64,000 nt of DNA from Pseudomonas jessenii (GCF_002236115.1 NZ_NIWT01000007.1:62001-126000), one strand, 5' to 3'. Counted from the first letter of the stretch, positions 7,445 through 15,859 are shown. Numbers and translations: made by a program. The notes: a model not told the origin generated them from the sequence alone.

Positions 7445-8470
7445 TCAGTCCCGGCGCACGGACTCCGTCAGCGCACCCGGTGAACGCAGGACGGAGCCCA
7501 GTTCCACCTTGCTTTTCACACCGAGCTGCAAGTAGCAGTTACGCAAATAGGTGCGCACGGTCGCGGGGCTCAGGGCGAGCATCCTGGCGATTTCCTTGTA
7601 GGAGTGGCCCGCGGCGAACAGCATCGCCGCCGTGCGCTCCCGAGGTGCCAGGCCGTCCCCGCCCGAGGGTGCTTCCAGGGACAGGATGACGTGTTCGGCG
7701 TTGGGGCTCAGGGTCAGGGCGCAGCGGCCCAGTCGGATCACGCAGGGGGCTTTGGACAATTGCGCGATTACCTCCGGTGGCAGCGTGGAACCGCTCCAGC
7801 CGGGCAGTTCGCGCTGGATGGCGACGCACAACCTGGCCCCCACATAGAGCAGACTGCCGTCCATGCGCGCGACGCCAAAATCACTCGCGCCGTTTTCGCT
7901 GTCGAAGCGAATCATGTCCTGCACCTGAAACCGCCACAGCTGGAACAGGTGATCGCAGAACGCCAAAAACAGCTCGGCTTCGTTCTCCTCGAACGCCTGT
8001 TCATCCTGACCACGGTAGAGACAGACGAAGAACATCAGGCCGCTTTCGGGCAATTCGTAGGTGATGCTCATCAAGTGATAGAGGTCGAAGCGCCGGGCGA
8101 AATCATTGACCGCCTCGCAAGGGTCGTTGAAACCCGTGTCGCACACCACCTCACCAGGACGATTGAGCGTGGCGTAGGAGAACTGATCGTTGGCCGCCAC
8201 CGGATGCCATTCGGCGGCAAAGGATTCAGGAAGATTGATGCTGCCATGCATCCAGCTTTGCATGGGCACCTCAGGACCTGGTGCAGACATTTCGCCCCAC
8301 CAGGCAGATGCGAAGGGCACCAGCTGACCGAATGCCTGCAGGCCATCGGCGATGAACCGCGACGCCCCGCTCTCCCGCGCCAGCCGCCCCAGGTGCAATA
8401 CGCAATGATTGAACGCCTTCAGCGTGGCCAACGCCCCGTCGTCGCCGACCTTGTTCCCCTCCTCCATCAT
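7445..8470 (-). CDS. LuxR-family transcriptional regulator
   Basis: 341 residues from the ATG at 8470, chosen because GGGA sits 5 bases before it; a longer frame to 8548 has no ribosome-binding site. The last 70 residues form a LuxR/GerE helix-turn-helix (LAPRERTAAMLFAAGHSYKEI, then ALSPATVRTYLRN). The long N-terminal part has no motif recognised here; it is neither an autoinducer-domain nor a receiver-domain protein as far as can be seen. It is encoded between the nitrilase-family gene and the first amidohydrolase on the same strand, so it probably controls this catabolic cluster. Its signal is unknown. Confidence 0.85.
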   Translation of the reverse strand: MMEEGNKVGDDGALATLKAFNHCVLHLGRLARESGASRFIADGLQAFGQLVPFASAWWGEMSAPGPEVPMQSWMHGSINLPESFAAEWHPVAANDQFSYATLNRPGEVVCDTGFNDPCEAVNDFARRFDLYHLMSITYELPESGLMFFVCLYRGQDEQAFEENEAELFLAFCDHLFQLWRFQVQDMIRFDSENGASDFGVARMDGSLLYVGARLCVAIQRELPGWSGSTLPPEVIAQLSKAPCVIRLGRCALTLSPNAEHVILSLEAPSGGDGLAPRERTAAMLFAAGHSYKEIARMLALSPATVRTYLRNCYLQLGVKSKVELGSVLRSPGALTESVRRD

Positions 8471-8567
8471 GGCGATCCCGTTCACTGCATGGTCTGTTGC
8501 CGGGACGATGCCATAGCGCCGGGAATGGCGTCCAGTTCGCCGTGACATCAGCAGTTACAACAACCGC

Positions 8568-9395
8568 TCAGCCGTACAACTGCGGCCGCCGGTCCCGATG
8601 CAGGTCATTGCGCGCACTGATGCGCTTGTTGCGCGCCTCGGCGAGGTTCAGGGTAGCCAGCAACAACTGCTCGCCGCCCTGCTCCGCCGGCCCCGCCAAG
8701 GGGTAACCGTCGGCATCGACGATCACCGATCCTTGCACCCAGCCAACCCCACGTTCATGGCCATAGCGATCGCATGCCGCAATGAACATGCGGTTCACCG
8801 AGGCATTGGCCTGCACCCGCAGCACTTCGGCCGGGCGCTCGGTCTGCGGCCGCGGACCGTCGGGCCAATTGACCGGCGCGCACAACAGATCGGCCCCGGC
8901 CAACGCCGGAAGACGCACCCACTCGGGGAACTCCAGGTCGTAGCAAATCAGCATGCCGAGCCGTCCATGCACCGTTTCGACCACCGGCGGTGGCGCATCG
9001 CCGGCCGTGAAGATGTCCTTCTCGGCATCCCACAGATGCGCCTTGCGGTACACCGCGCGCAGGCCGTTGGCGTCGATCATCGCCGCGCTGTTGGCCAATT
9101 CATCAGCGGGCAGGCGCTCGCAGAAGCCGCCGACGATCACCAGGTTCAGCTCACGGGCCATGGCCTGCCACAGTTGCAAGGTGGGACCATCAACGGTTTC
9201 CGCCAGGCTCAGCGCCTCAAAGCGGTCGGCAAACAGATAGCCGCTCTGCACCAGTTCGGGCAGCACGACGACTTGCGCGCCCTGAAAGGCTGCCTGGCGA
9301 ATCGCGCGTTCGGTGAGCGTGCGGTTGTAGGCCAGGTCGCCTATTTTCGGTGCCAGTTGGCAGCAGGCGACCACTGTGTTTTTAGCGTTGTTCAA
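8568..9395 (-). CDS. carbon-nitrogen hydrolase (nitrilase superfamily amidase)
   Basis: 275 residues. The nitrilase-superfamily catalytic triad is complete: Glu47 (VLPEL), Lys118 (YRKAHLW) and Cys151 (LICYDLEFPE). No signal peptide, so it is cytosolic. Most members of this branch hydrolyse amides or N-carbamoyl compounds, releasing ammonia, rather than nitriles. The ATG overlaps the stop of the NCS1 permease upstream by four bases, so uptake and hydrolysis are translationally coupled. This pairing suggests the permease imports the amide or its precursor. The exact substrate is not predictable. Confidence 0.87.
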   Translation of the reverse strand: MNNAKNTVVACCQLAPKIGDLAYNRTLTERAIRQAAFQGAQVVVLPELVQSGYLFADRFEALSLAETVDGPTLQLWQAMARELNLVIVGGFCERLPADELANSAAMIDANGLRAVYRKAHLWDAEKDIFTAGDAPPPVVETVHGRLGMLICYDLEFPEWVRLPALAGADLLCAPVNWPDGPRPQTERPAEVLRVQANASVNRMFIAACDRYGHERGVGWVQGSVIVDADGYPLAGPAEQGGEQLLLATLNLAEARNKRISARNDLHRDRRPQLYG

Positions 9396-10891
9396 CGCAC
9401 TGTCTCCGCAGATGAATGGGTCATGGCGACGATGTCGCTTTCGCTCAGCGCGTCGATCACCCGGCGTTCGGCGGCCAGATCAATCGAGCGACTGAGCAGG
9501 TAGTAGGTCAGCCCCGACACCACAAGACCCACCAGCCAGGCGATGTCCACGCCTTCAAGCATCCGCGCCAGCGGACCAACGAACACTTCCTTGTTGGCCG
9601 CTGCGTTGAAGATGTAGAAGAACGGCACCATCGCGGCGAAGCCGATCAGGTACGAAACGATGCCGCGAAATTGCCAGGCGCCGTAGATGCCTTTTGGCGT
9701 GAAGAAATGCGGGATCGCATAACGGCCCTTGCGCACGAAGAAGTAGTCCACCAGGTTGACGGCGGTCCACGGCACGAGGAAGTACAGCAGCAACACCAGG
9801 AAGGTGTTCAGCAGAGCGATGCCGTCACCTTTGATCGACAGCACGCAGGTCAACAGGATGACGCTGATCACACTGATCGACAGCACACGGGCGCGGGGTG
9901 TCGGGGTGATTTTTTTGATCGAGTCGACGCCGGTCAGCAGCGTCAGCATGGCGCTGTAGGTGTTGAGCGCGATGATCGGCAGGAAGCCCGCCACCGAAAC
10001 GATCACCAGCAGATTGCCCAGCCCTGGAATCATCGACGAGCCGACCTGATTCAACGCCACCAGCGCATCCGCCGCGTTCAATTGCTGCGCCAGCCAGGCA
10101 CCGAGGCCGATCATCCAGCTGCCCGACAACGAGGCGCCGATGAACACCGCCGCAATCAGTTTCGTCCGGCTGGTGTTTTTCGGCAGGTAACGGGAATAGT
10201 CGGACACGTAGGGTGCATAGGAAATGTTGTAGCTGGCACCGATGGCGAACAACGTGGCGAAGGCCACCCAGTTGAAGCCCAGGTCGGTTGCCGGGGTGAC
10301 GCCTTCGGAACCTGCGCCGAACATCAGGGCGATGGTCACCAGTGCGTACAGCGGCAAGGTCGCCAGCAAGGCCCACTTGAAGGCCTTGTGCATCAGGTCG
10401 TGGCCGTAGATCGACAACAGTGCGCCGATCAGCACCACGGCCACGGCGACGATGGTCGGGTCGATGCCGAACACATGTTCAAGGCCGTTCATGATCAGCG
10501 AGATGTTCACCACGTTGAAACCCACGAACACAAACATCGTCGCCATCAACGCCAGGATCACCCCGCGATAACCGAACTGCGCACGGGACTGGATCATCTG
10601 CGGCAGGCCCATTTCCGGGCCCTGGGAGCCGTGGAACGCCATGAAAATGGTGCCGAACATGATGCCCAGGGCACCGGCGAGCATGGTCCACAGCGCCGAC
10701 AAGCCGAGGCTCGGGCCGACAAAGCCGATGGAGATGGTGAAGAAGTGGAAATTGCCGAGGAACCAGAATGGGCCCTGGCTGCTGAGTTTGGCGTGACGTT
10801 CGTTTTCCGGAATGTAATCGATGGAGTGGCCTTCGATGACCAACCCGCCGCTCGCCTCGGTGGCGTGCGCAGACACTGGGGAACCTGACAT
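9392..10891 (-). CDS. NCS1-family nucleobase/cation symporter (purine-cytosine permease type)
   Basis: 499 residues with about 12 membrane segments and the NCS1 landmarks: IDYIPENERHAK, QGPEMGLPQMIQSRAQFG and YAPYVSDYSRYLP. It imports a nucleobase-like N-heterocycle across the inner membrane. It is the first gene of the minus-strand cluster, overlaps the nitrilase-family gene (ATGA) and is divergent from a LysR-type regulator, the classical arrangement for an inducible transporter operon. The leader has an AAAAACAACAA stretch 23-33 bases before the ATG, suggesting Hfq/Crc repression. It is only distantly similar to the other NCS1 protein in this window. Substrate unknown. Confidence 0.88.
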   Translation of the reverse strand: MSGSPVSAHATEASGGLVIEGHSIDYIPENERHAKLSSQGPFWFLGNFHFFTISIGFVGPSLGLSALWTMLAGALGIMFGTIFMAFHGSQGPEMGLPQMIQSRAQFGYRGVILALMATMFVFVGFNVVNISLIMNGLEHVFGIDPTIVAVAVVLIGALLSIYGHDLMHKAFKWALLATLPLYALVTIALMFGAGSEGVTPATDLGFNWVAFATLFAIGASYNISYAPYVSDYSRYLPKNTSRTKLIAAVFIGASLSGSWMIGLGAWLAQQLNAADALVALNQVGSSMIPGLGNLLVIVSVAGFLPIIALNTYSAMLTLLTGVDSIKKITPTPRARVLSISVISVILLTCVLSIKGDGIALLNTFLVLLLYFLVPWTAVNLVDYFFVRKGRYAIPHFFTPKGIYGAWQFRGIVSYLIGFAAMVPFFYIFNAAANKEVFVGPLARMLEGVDIAWLVGLVVSGLTYYLLSRSIDLAAERRVIDALSESDIVAMTHSSAETVR

Positions 10892-10913
10892 ACGATTGTT
10901 CCTATGCTGTTGT

Positions 10914-10924
10914 TTGTTGTTTTT
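10914..10924 (-). promoter_or_regulatory. double AAnAAnAA (Hfq/Crc-type) motif in NCS1 permease leader
   Basis: Reads AAAAACAACAA on the minus strand, giving two overlapping perfect matches 23-33 bases upstream of the permease ATG. Confidence 0.55.
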
Positions 10925-11049
10925 GTGGGTACAGCGCTCGCTACGACGTCCAGATCAGGTGAAACTCCAGAAAAAGCTGACGATGACGCTGGTTTCACGG
11001 CAATGTAGGGCGTGAGTTCTGGCAGTAAAATATCGCAGGCACACTGTTC

Positions 11050-11069
11050 ACATAGATCAGTATCTATGT
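11050..11069. promoter_or_regulatory. perfect 8-bp inverted repeat upstream of the LysR gene
   Basis: ACATAGAT-CAGT-ATCTATGT: two perfect 8-base arms with a 4-base spacer, ending 21 bases before the LysR-type ATG and about 160 bases upstream of the divergent permease start. Likely the regulator's own binding site. Confidence 0.5.
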
Positions 11070-11090
11070 AAGCGAGAATCGGGAGCCCCC

Positions 11091-11996
11091 ATGCTGGGAA
11101 CTGTAACGGAGCTGGATCTGCGTCTGATCCGGGTATTTCTGACCGTCGTCGAAGCGGGCGGCATCTCGGCGGCACAAACCGCTCTCAACACCACGCAACC
11201 CACGATCAGCGCGCAACTGGCAACGCTGGAAGCGCGGGTCGGTTTCCGCCTGTGCGAACGCGGACGTGGCGGGTTTTCGGTAACGCCCAAAGGTACTCAA
11301 TTCATCGAGGCAGCCCGGCGCTTGCTGGCGGCGGCCGAGGGTTTCCGGGTGGAAGTGCAACACATCAACCGCAAAGTCTCGGGCAGTATCAACATCGGTT
11401 TGCTAGGGCAAATCGACCCGGTGGCGAACAGGAAAATCGGCCAGGCCGTTGCCCGTTTGCGGGCGCGGCACGAGGGGCTGTACTTCCACTTCACCGAGCT
11501 GTCGTCGTCGCTGCTGGAAGAAAAAATCATCAATGGCCATATCGACCTGGCCATCGGTTACTTCTGGCACCGCTTGCCCAGCATCGATTATTTCCCGCTG
11601 TTCCCGGAAACCCAGATTGCCTACTGCGCGCCCTCGCATCCACTGTTCGAGCAGGTTGGCGCGCTGACCCGGGAAGATGTCAGCGGGTTTGACTGGGTCT
11701 GGCCGAGCCATCCGTTGCCGGAAATGCCGGCCCCCACCTCCATCGAACGCCTGACCGTGCTCACCGACAGCATGGACGGCGCGGCCCTGCTGATTCTGTC
11801 CGGCCAGCACCTGGGGTTTCTGCCGCAGCACTACGCGACCCGGCATGAACAGCTGGGGCAGTTGCACCCGCTGAACCCGGATCTGCTGCGCTATGAGGTG
11901 AGCTTTCATGCGGCGGTGCGGCATTCGGCGCGGCAGCGGGATTTGGTGAGTGCGTTCCTGAACGAGCTGATCGAGATTTTCGGTTCACCCTTGTAG
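11091..11996 (+). CDS. LysR-family transcriptional regulator
   Basis: 301 residues. The N-terminal winged helix-turn-helix is clear (LDLRLIRVFLTVVEAGGISA, then LNTTQPTISAQLATLEARVG, residues 7-50), followed by the periplasmic-binding-like effector domain. GGGAG lies 5 bases before the ATG. It is divergent from the NCS1 permease operon and so is the probable inducer-responsive regulator of that operon, with an inverted repeat at 11050-11069 as candidate operator. The stop codon (TAG) is supplied by the first bases of a REP arm, which means the REPIN has replaced or abuts the original C-terminal end. Confidence 0.9.
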   Translation: MLGTVTELDLRLIRVFLTVVEAGGISAAQTALNTTQPTISAQLATLEARVGFRLCERGRGGFSVTPKGTQFIEAARRLLAAAEGFRVEVQHINRKVSGSINIGLLGQIDPVANRKIGQAVARLRARHEGLYFHFTELSSSLLEEKIINGHIDLAIGYFWHRLPSIDYFPLFPETQIAYCAPSHPLFEQVGALTREDVSGFDWVWPSHPLPEMPAPTSIERLTVLTDSMDGAALLILSGQHLGFLPQHYATRHEQLGQLHPLNPDLLRYEVSFHAAVRHSARQRDLVSAFLNELIEIFGSPL

Positions 11997-12092
11997 GAGC
12001 GAGCCTGCTCGCGATGGACTTCCGGGCACCGTTGGGTATCTGGCCCCCCCGCGTTATCGTTAACGTCCATCGCGAGCCGGCTCGCTCCTACA
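11992..12092. repeat. REPIN (TGTAGGAGCGAG class)
   Basis: Inverted arms TGTAGGAGCGAGCCTGCTCG and complement at the two ends with a roughly 50-base interior ending in CGTTAACGTCCAT, similar to interiors of other REPINs here. Its left end contains the TAG stop of the LysR gene. Confidence 0.9.
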
Positions 12093-12112
12093 AGGGGGGC
12101 GCAATGGTGTTA

Positions 12113-12646
12113 TCAGAAGCGGATTTCAGCAGCCGGGACCACATCGATCCGGGCCACCGAGCCGCTCAGATCTGCCCAATCCTTGTTGTGTTGGGTAATG
12201 ATGTCCTCGGCAGTGACATTGCCATTGTCGACGGTGGAGTGCGCGTCGGCGGCCAGCACCACGTCATAGCCCAATTGATGCGCCTGACGCAGGGTTGCAT
12301 TCACGCAGTAATCGGTTTGCAGGCCGCAGATGACCAGCCTTTCGAAGTCTTCTACCGGCAACAACCGTTGCAGGTTGGTCTGATAGAACGAATCGCCAGT
12401 GGTTTTGCGTACGCGATGATCTTCGGGCGATGTTTGCAGCCCTTCGGCCAGTTGCCAGCCTGGGACACCGTGTTTCAACAGACCATCCTCTTCTTCATGC
12501 TGGATGAGCACCACCGGAACGCCGGCCTTGCGCGCCCGGGCAGACAGGTCATTGATGGTGTTGATGACCCGTCCAATCTCGAAGCACTCGTACTCCCCGG
12601 AACACAAAGCCTGTTGGACGTCGATGATTAACAACGCAGTGGTCAT
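12113..12646 (-). CDS. isochorismatase-family cysteine hydrolase
   Basis: 177 residues. The catalytic triad of the family is visible: Asp9 (LLIIDVQQ), Lys81 (RVRKTTGDSF) and Cys114 (GLQTDYCVNATLR). Members hydrolyse isochorismate, nicotinamide, N-carbamoylsarcosine or related amides in the cytosol; the sequence does not say which. GGAAGG sits just before the ATG. It follows ggt on the same strand by 69 bases and is close to the NCS1/amidohydrolase cluster, so an N-scavenging role is possible, though only by proximity. Confidence 0.85.
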   Translation of the reverse strand: MTTALLIIDVQQALCSGEYECFEIGRVINTINDLSARARKAGVPVVLIQHEEEDGLLKHGVPGWQLAEGLQTSPEDHRVRKTTGDSFYQTNLQRLLPVEDFERLVICGLQTDYCVNATLRQAHQLGYDVVLAADAHSTVDNGNVTAEDIITQHNKDWADLSGSVARIDVVPAAEIRF

Positions 12647-12715
12647 GATTTCCTTCCTTGATATGTCGAGGGATCAGGGGACGAACATAAGCCCGTCCCC
12701 CTCCGGACACAACCC

Positions 12716-14443
12716 TCAATAACCCAGCGACAACCCGGTGTTACGCCGTGGGTCGTTCGCCCCGTAGAAACGGTTATTGCCTACCGGTTTGCCACCCAGG
12801 GATGGCGCGCCGACCAGGATCGCCGCCAGGTGGTTGGCGTCCTGGGGACCGGCGAACTTGTGGCCCCAGCTCTCGAGGATTTTCACCGTGTCCGGGCTGG
12901 TGGTGAAGGCTTCCAGGTTGGTTTCTTCCGGCAGCCACTGCTGGTGGAAACGCGGTGCATCCACCGCCTCCTGGATGTTCATGCCGTAGTCGATCACGTT
13001 GAGCATGGTCAGCAATGTCGCGGTGATGATGCGGCTGCCGCCCGGAGTGCCGACCACCATCACCACTTTGCCGTCCTTGGTGACGATGGTCGGGCTCATG
13101 GACGACAGCGGCGCCTTGCCGGGCGCGATGGCGTTGGCCTCGCCCTGCACCAGGCCGTACATGTTCGGTACGCCGATCTTCGAGGTGAAGTCGTCCATTT
13201 CATCGTTGAGGATGACCCCGGTCTTGCTCGCCATCACGCCGGCTCCGAACCAGTCGTTGAGGGTGTAGGTCACCGACACTGCGTTGCCCCACTTGTCGAC
13301 GATGGAGTAATGGGTGGTGTTGCTGCCTTCATGGGGCGCTACGCCGGGCTTGAGTTCACTGGATACCGCGGCTTTTTGTGGTTTGATCGCTTCGCGCAGC
13401 TTGGTCGCGTAGTTTTTATCCAGCAGATGGGCAATCGGGTTCTTCACGAAATCCGGGTCGCCCAGGTAACTGTTGCGGTCCACATAGGCGTGGCGCATCG
13501 CCTCGATCTGATAGTGCATGCCCTGGGCCGAGTGGTAGCCCAGTTCCTTCATCGGGTAGCCTTCGAGGATGTTCATGATCTCGCAGATCACCACGCCGCC
13601 GGAGCTCGGTGGCGGTGCGGAAACCACGTGGTAGCCACGGTAGTCGCACTCGATGGGCGCCAGTTCACGGGTCTTGTATTTGTCGAGGTCGGCCTGGGTG
13701 ATGATGCCCTTGTTGGCCTGGCTGGAGGTGACGATGGCGTCGGCCACCCAGCCTTTATAGAAACCGTCGGCGCCTTTGTCGGAGATCTCCCGCAAGGTCT
13801 TGCTCAGGTCCTTTTGCACCAGTTTCTGGCCGACCTGCATCGGCTCGCCGTTGCTCAAGAAGATCGAGCCGGAATCCTTGATGTCCTTCTTGAACATGTC
13901 GGTGGCGTAGTCCAGCAGATCGACATCCCCCTGCTCCAGCACGAAACCGTCTTCGGCCAGTTTGATGGCCGGGGCGATGATTTCCTTGCGCGGCTTGGTG
14001 CCGTACTTGGACAGCGCCAGTTCCATGCCTGAAACGGTGCCCGGCACGCCCACGGCCAGATGACCACGGGTACTCAGATCGGGGACGACGTTGCCCTCCT
14101 TGTCCAGGTACATGTTGGCGGTTGCGGCCAGCGGCGCTTTTTCACGGAAGTCGAGGAAGGTCTTGCGCCCGTCCGCCAGTTGAATGGTCATGAAACCACC
14201 GCCGCCGAGGTTGCCTGCCGCGGGGTACACCACTGCCAGCGCATAGCCGACCGCGACCGCCGCATCCACGGCATTGCCGCCGTTCTTGAGCACATCCACG
14301 CCCACATGGCTGGCCAGGTGCTGGGCTGTGACCACCATGCCGTTTTCCCCGGTAGCCGGGGCCAGGGAGGCGGCGTGAGCAGTCAGGCAGCTGAGCGCCA
14401 ATGAGGTCGCAATCAGCGATTTGGCAAAAGGTTCGTACTTCAT
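12716..14443 (-). CDS. ggt: gamma-glutamyltransferase, exported
   Basis: 575 residues from the ATG at 14443, chosen for its AAGAAGAGA ribosome-binding site and because a signal peptide follows at once (SLIATSLALSCLTAHA). Gamma-glutamyltranspeptidase cleaves glutathione and other gamma-glutamyl compounds in the periplasm and self-processes at a Thr. That nucleophile is the first Thr of GSNTTHYSIVD (about residue 376), and the downstream GGSRIITATLL and SSMSPTIV motifs of the small subunit are present. The length is normal for the family. Two overlapping AAnAAnAA motifs lie at the ribosome-binding site, so translation is probably under Hfq/Crc control like the neighbouring cluster. Confidence 0.95.
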   Translation of the reverse strand: MKYEPFAKSLIATSLALSCLTAHAASLAPATGENGMVVTAQHLASHVGVDVLKNGGNAVDAAVAVGYALAVVYPAAGNLGGGGFMTIQLADGRKTFLDFREKAPLAATANMYLDKEGNVVPDLSTRGHLAVGVPGTVSGMELALSKYGTKPRKEIIAPAIKLAEDGFVLEQGDVDLLDYATDMFKKDIKDSGSIFLSNGEPMQVGQKLVQKDLSKTLREISDKGADGFYKGWVADAIVTSSQANKGIITQADLDKYKTRELAPIECDYRGYHVVSAPPPSSGGVVICEIMNILEGYPMKELGYHSAQGMHYQIEAMRHAYVDRNSYLGDPDFVKNPIAHLLDKNYATKLREAIKPQKAAVSSELKPGVAPHEGSNTTHYSIVDKWGNAVSVTYTLNDWFGAGVMASKTGVILNDEMDDFTSKIGVPNMYGLVQGEANAIAPGKAPLSSMSPTIVTKDGKVVMVVGTPGGSRIITATLLTMLNVIDYGMNIQEAVDAPRFHQQWLPEETNLEAFTTSPDTVKILESWGHKFAGPQDANHLAAILVGAPSLGGKPVGNNRFYGANDPRRNTGLSLGY

Positions 14444-14454
14444 GAGTCGGTCTC

Positions 14455-14465
14455 TTCTTGTTATT
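14455..14465 (-). promoter_or_regulatory. double AAnAAnAA (Hfq/Crc-type) motif at ggt ribosome-binding site
   Basis: Reads AATAACAAGAA on the minus strand, two overlapping perfect matches overlapping the AAGAAGAGA Shine-Dalgarno region, 12-22 bases before the ggt ATG. Confidence 0.55.
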
Positions 14466-14579
14466 AAACAGGGGAACGTTTCGAAAGCAGTAGGCAAGTA
14501 TGGTCGGGATTACGTATTGCGCCTCCCCGCCGAGGCAGTATCCTTAACGCCTGTTCAGCAATTTTGCGCGAGCCCTTGC

Positions 14580-15095
14580 ATGACCTATACCTGCACCACC
14601 GTGGCCTCCCCCGTGGGCCAGTTGAAGCTGGTCGCGAACGGTTCACGACTGGCGGCCATCCTCTGGGAAAACGACAAACCCGGGCGGGTGCGCCTGGGAC
14701 CGATGAGCGAAGCGCCGGACAACCCGATCCTGGTGCGCACGGCTGCGCAGCTACGCGAATATTTTTCCGGCACCCGCGATCGCTTCGAACTGGATCTGGA
14801 TTTTGCCGGCACGGAATTTCAGAAGAAGGTCTGGGCGGCGCTGCTGACCATCCCGTTCGGCGAGACGCGCAGCTACAGCCAGATCGCCGAACAGATCGGT
14901 AACCCGGCAGCGGTCAGGGCGGTGGGTGCGGCGAATGGCAAGAACCCGATTTCGATCGTGGCGCCCTGTCATCGGGTGATTGGCGCGTCGGGCAAGCTCA
15001 CCGGGTTTGCCGGTGGGCTTGAGGCGAAGGCGTTGTTGCTGACCCTGGAGGGCTGCGAGTGGTCAGGCGCCAGTCGCATGGATGATTTGTTTTAG
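14580..15095 (+). CDS. ogt: methylated-DNA--protein-cysteine methyltransferase (Ogt type)
   Basis: 171 residues. It removes O6-alkyl groups from guanine by transferring them to its own Cys, a suicide DNA-repair reaction. The active site is the classical PCHRV (Cys130), preceded by the DNA-binding helix region (YSQIAEQIGNPAAVRAVGAAN). The ATG at 14580 is used since the protein then begins at the usual Ogt position; an in-frame start further up would add a 53-residue extension that overlaps ggt. The gene is divergent from ggt with about 136 bases between them. Length and domain content match Ogt rather than Ada. Confidence 0.93.
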   Translation: MTYTCTTVASPVGQLKLVANGSRLAAILWENDKPGRVRLGPMSEAPDNPILVRTAAQLREYFSGTRDRFELDLDFAGTEFQKKVWAALLTIPFGETRSYSQIAEQIGNPAAVRAVGAANGKNPISIVAPCHRVIGASGKLTGFAGGLEAKALLLTLEGCEWSGASRMDDLF

Positions 15096-15112
15096 GGACG
15101 CACTGCATCTTT

Positions 15113-15247
15113 GTGGCGAGGGGGCTTGCCCCCGTTGGACTGCGCAGCGGTCCCAAATCCATACACCCCTGAATTCCAGGAAGGTCGCGTTCTCCGTTTT
15201 TTACGACTGCTTCGCAGCCGGACGGGGGCAAGCCCCCTCGCCACAAA
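15113..15247. repeat. REPIN (GTGGCGAGGGGG class)
   Basis: Arms at 15113-15139 and 15218-15247 (core GTGGCGAGGGGGCTTGCCCC) face each other across about 78 bases. It lies between convergent ogt and the Nudix gene. Confidence 0.88.
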
Positions 15248-15265
15248 AGCCCTTTCACCACAGGG

Positions 15266-15859
15266 TCAGGTTGGAGCGAAGAGGTTTTTCATCACCGCAT
15301 ACTGCAACAGCATGATGGTCTTGGCGTCGCAGATTTCGCCACGGTAAAACGCTTCGAGCGCGTCCTCGAACGTCCACTCCAGCACTTCCAGCTCTTCGGT
15401 TTCCGCCTCCAGCCCGCCACCGTCGCTGACTTTCGACTTCGCGTCGTATTCGGCAATGAAGAAGTGCAGTTTTTCCGTCACCGAACCGGGGCTCATGTAC
15501 GCCTCGAACACCTTCTGCACATGGTGCACGCGGTAACCCGTCTCCTCCTCCGCTTCATCGCGGATGCGGTCTTCAGGTGCCGCGCCTTCCAGCAGCCCCG
15601 CCGCCACTTCGATCAACAGCCCATCGTGACCGTTGACGAACACCGGCAGGCGAAATTGCCGGGTCAGTACCACGGTTTTCTTTTCGCGGTTGTACAGGAG
15701 AATCGCCGCGCCATTGCCACGGTCGTAGACCTCCCGGACCTGGCGTTGCCACTCGCCGTTGTTGCGTTGGTAATCGAAGGTGATTTTCTTGAGCAGGTAC
15801 CAGTCGTGGGACAACACCTGAGACTCAAGGATGTTGACCCGCTCGGCTGTGTTCGACAT
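15266..15859 (-). CDS. nudK: Nudix hydrolase, GDP-mannose pyrophosphatase type (NudK-like)
   Basis: 197 residues from the ATG at 15859, preceded by AGGA at 9 bases. An in-frame ATG 36 bases upstream lacks a ribosome-binding site. The Nudix box is present in the form seen in NudK (GLLEGAAPEDRIRDEAEEET, followed by GY), with the EExxG metal-binding core. NudK-type enzymes split GDP-mannose and related nucleotide sugars to GMP and sugar phosphate. The flanking FEAYMSPGSVTEKLHFF stretch also fits that subfamily. The substrate is assigned by similarity only. Confidence 0.85.
   Translation of the reverse strand: MSNTAERVNILESQVLSHDWYLLKKITFDYQRNNGEWQRQVREVYDRGNGAAILLYNREKKTVVLTRQFRLPVFVNGHDGLLIEVAAGLLEGAAPEDRIRDEAEEETGYRVHHVQKVFEAYMSPGSVTEKLHFFIAEYDAKSKVSDGGGLEAETEELEVLEWTFEDALEAFYRGEICDAKTIMLLQYAVMKNLFAPT

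Noticed and set aside
12677..12700. Inverted repeat GGGGACG/CGTCCCC between ggt and the isochorismatase-like gene as a terminator of ggt
   Set aside because: No U-run follows on the minus strand; the genes may equally be read together.
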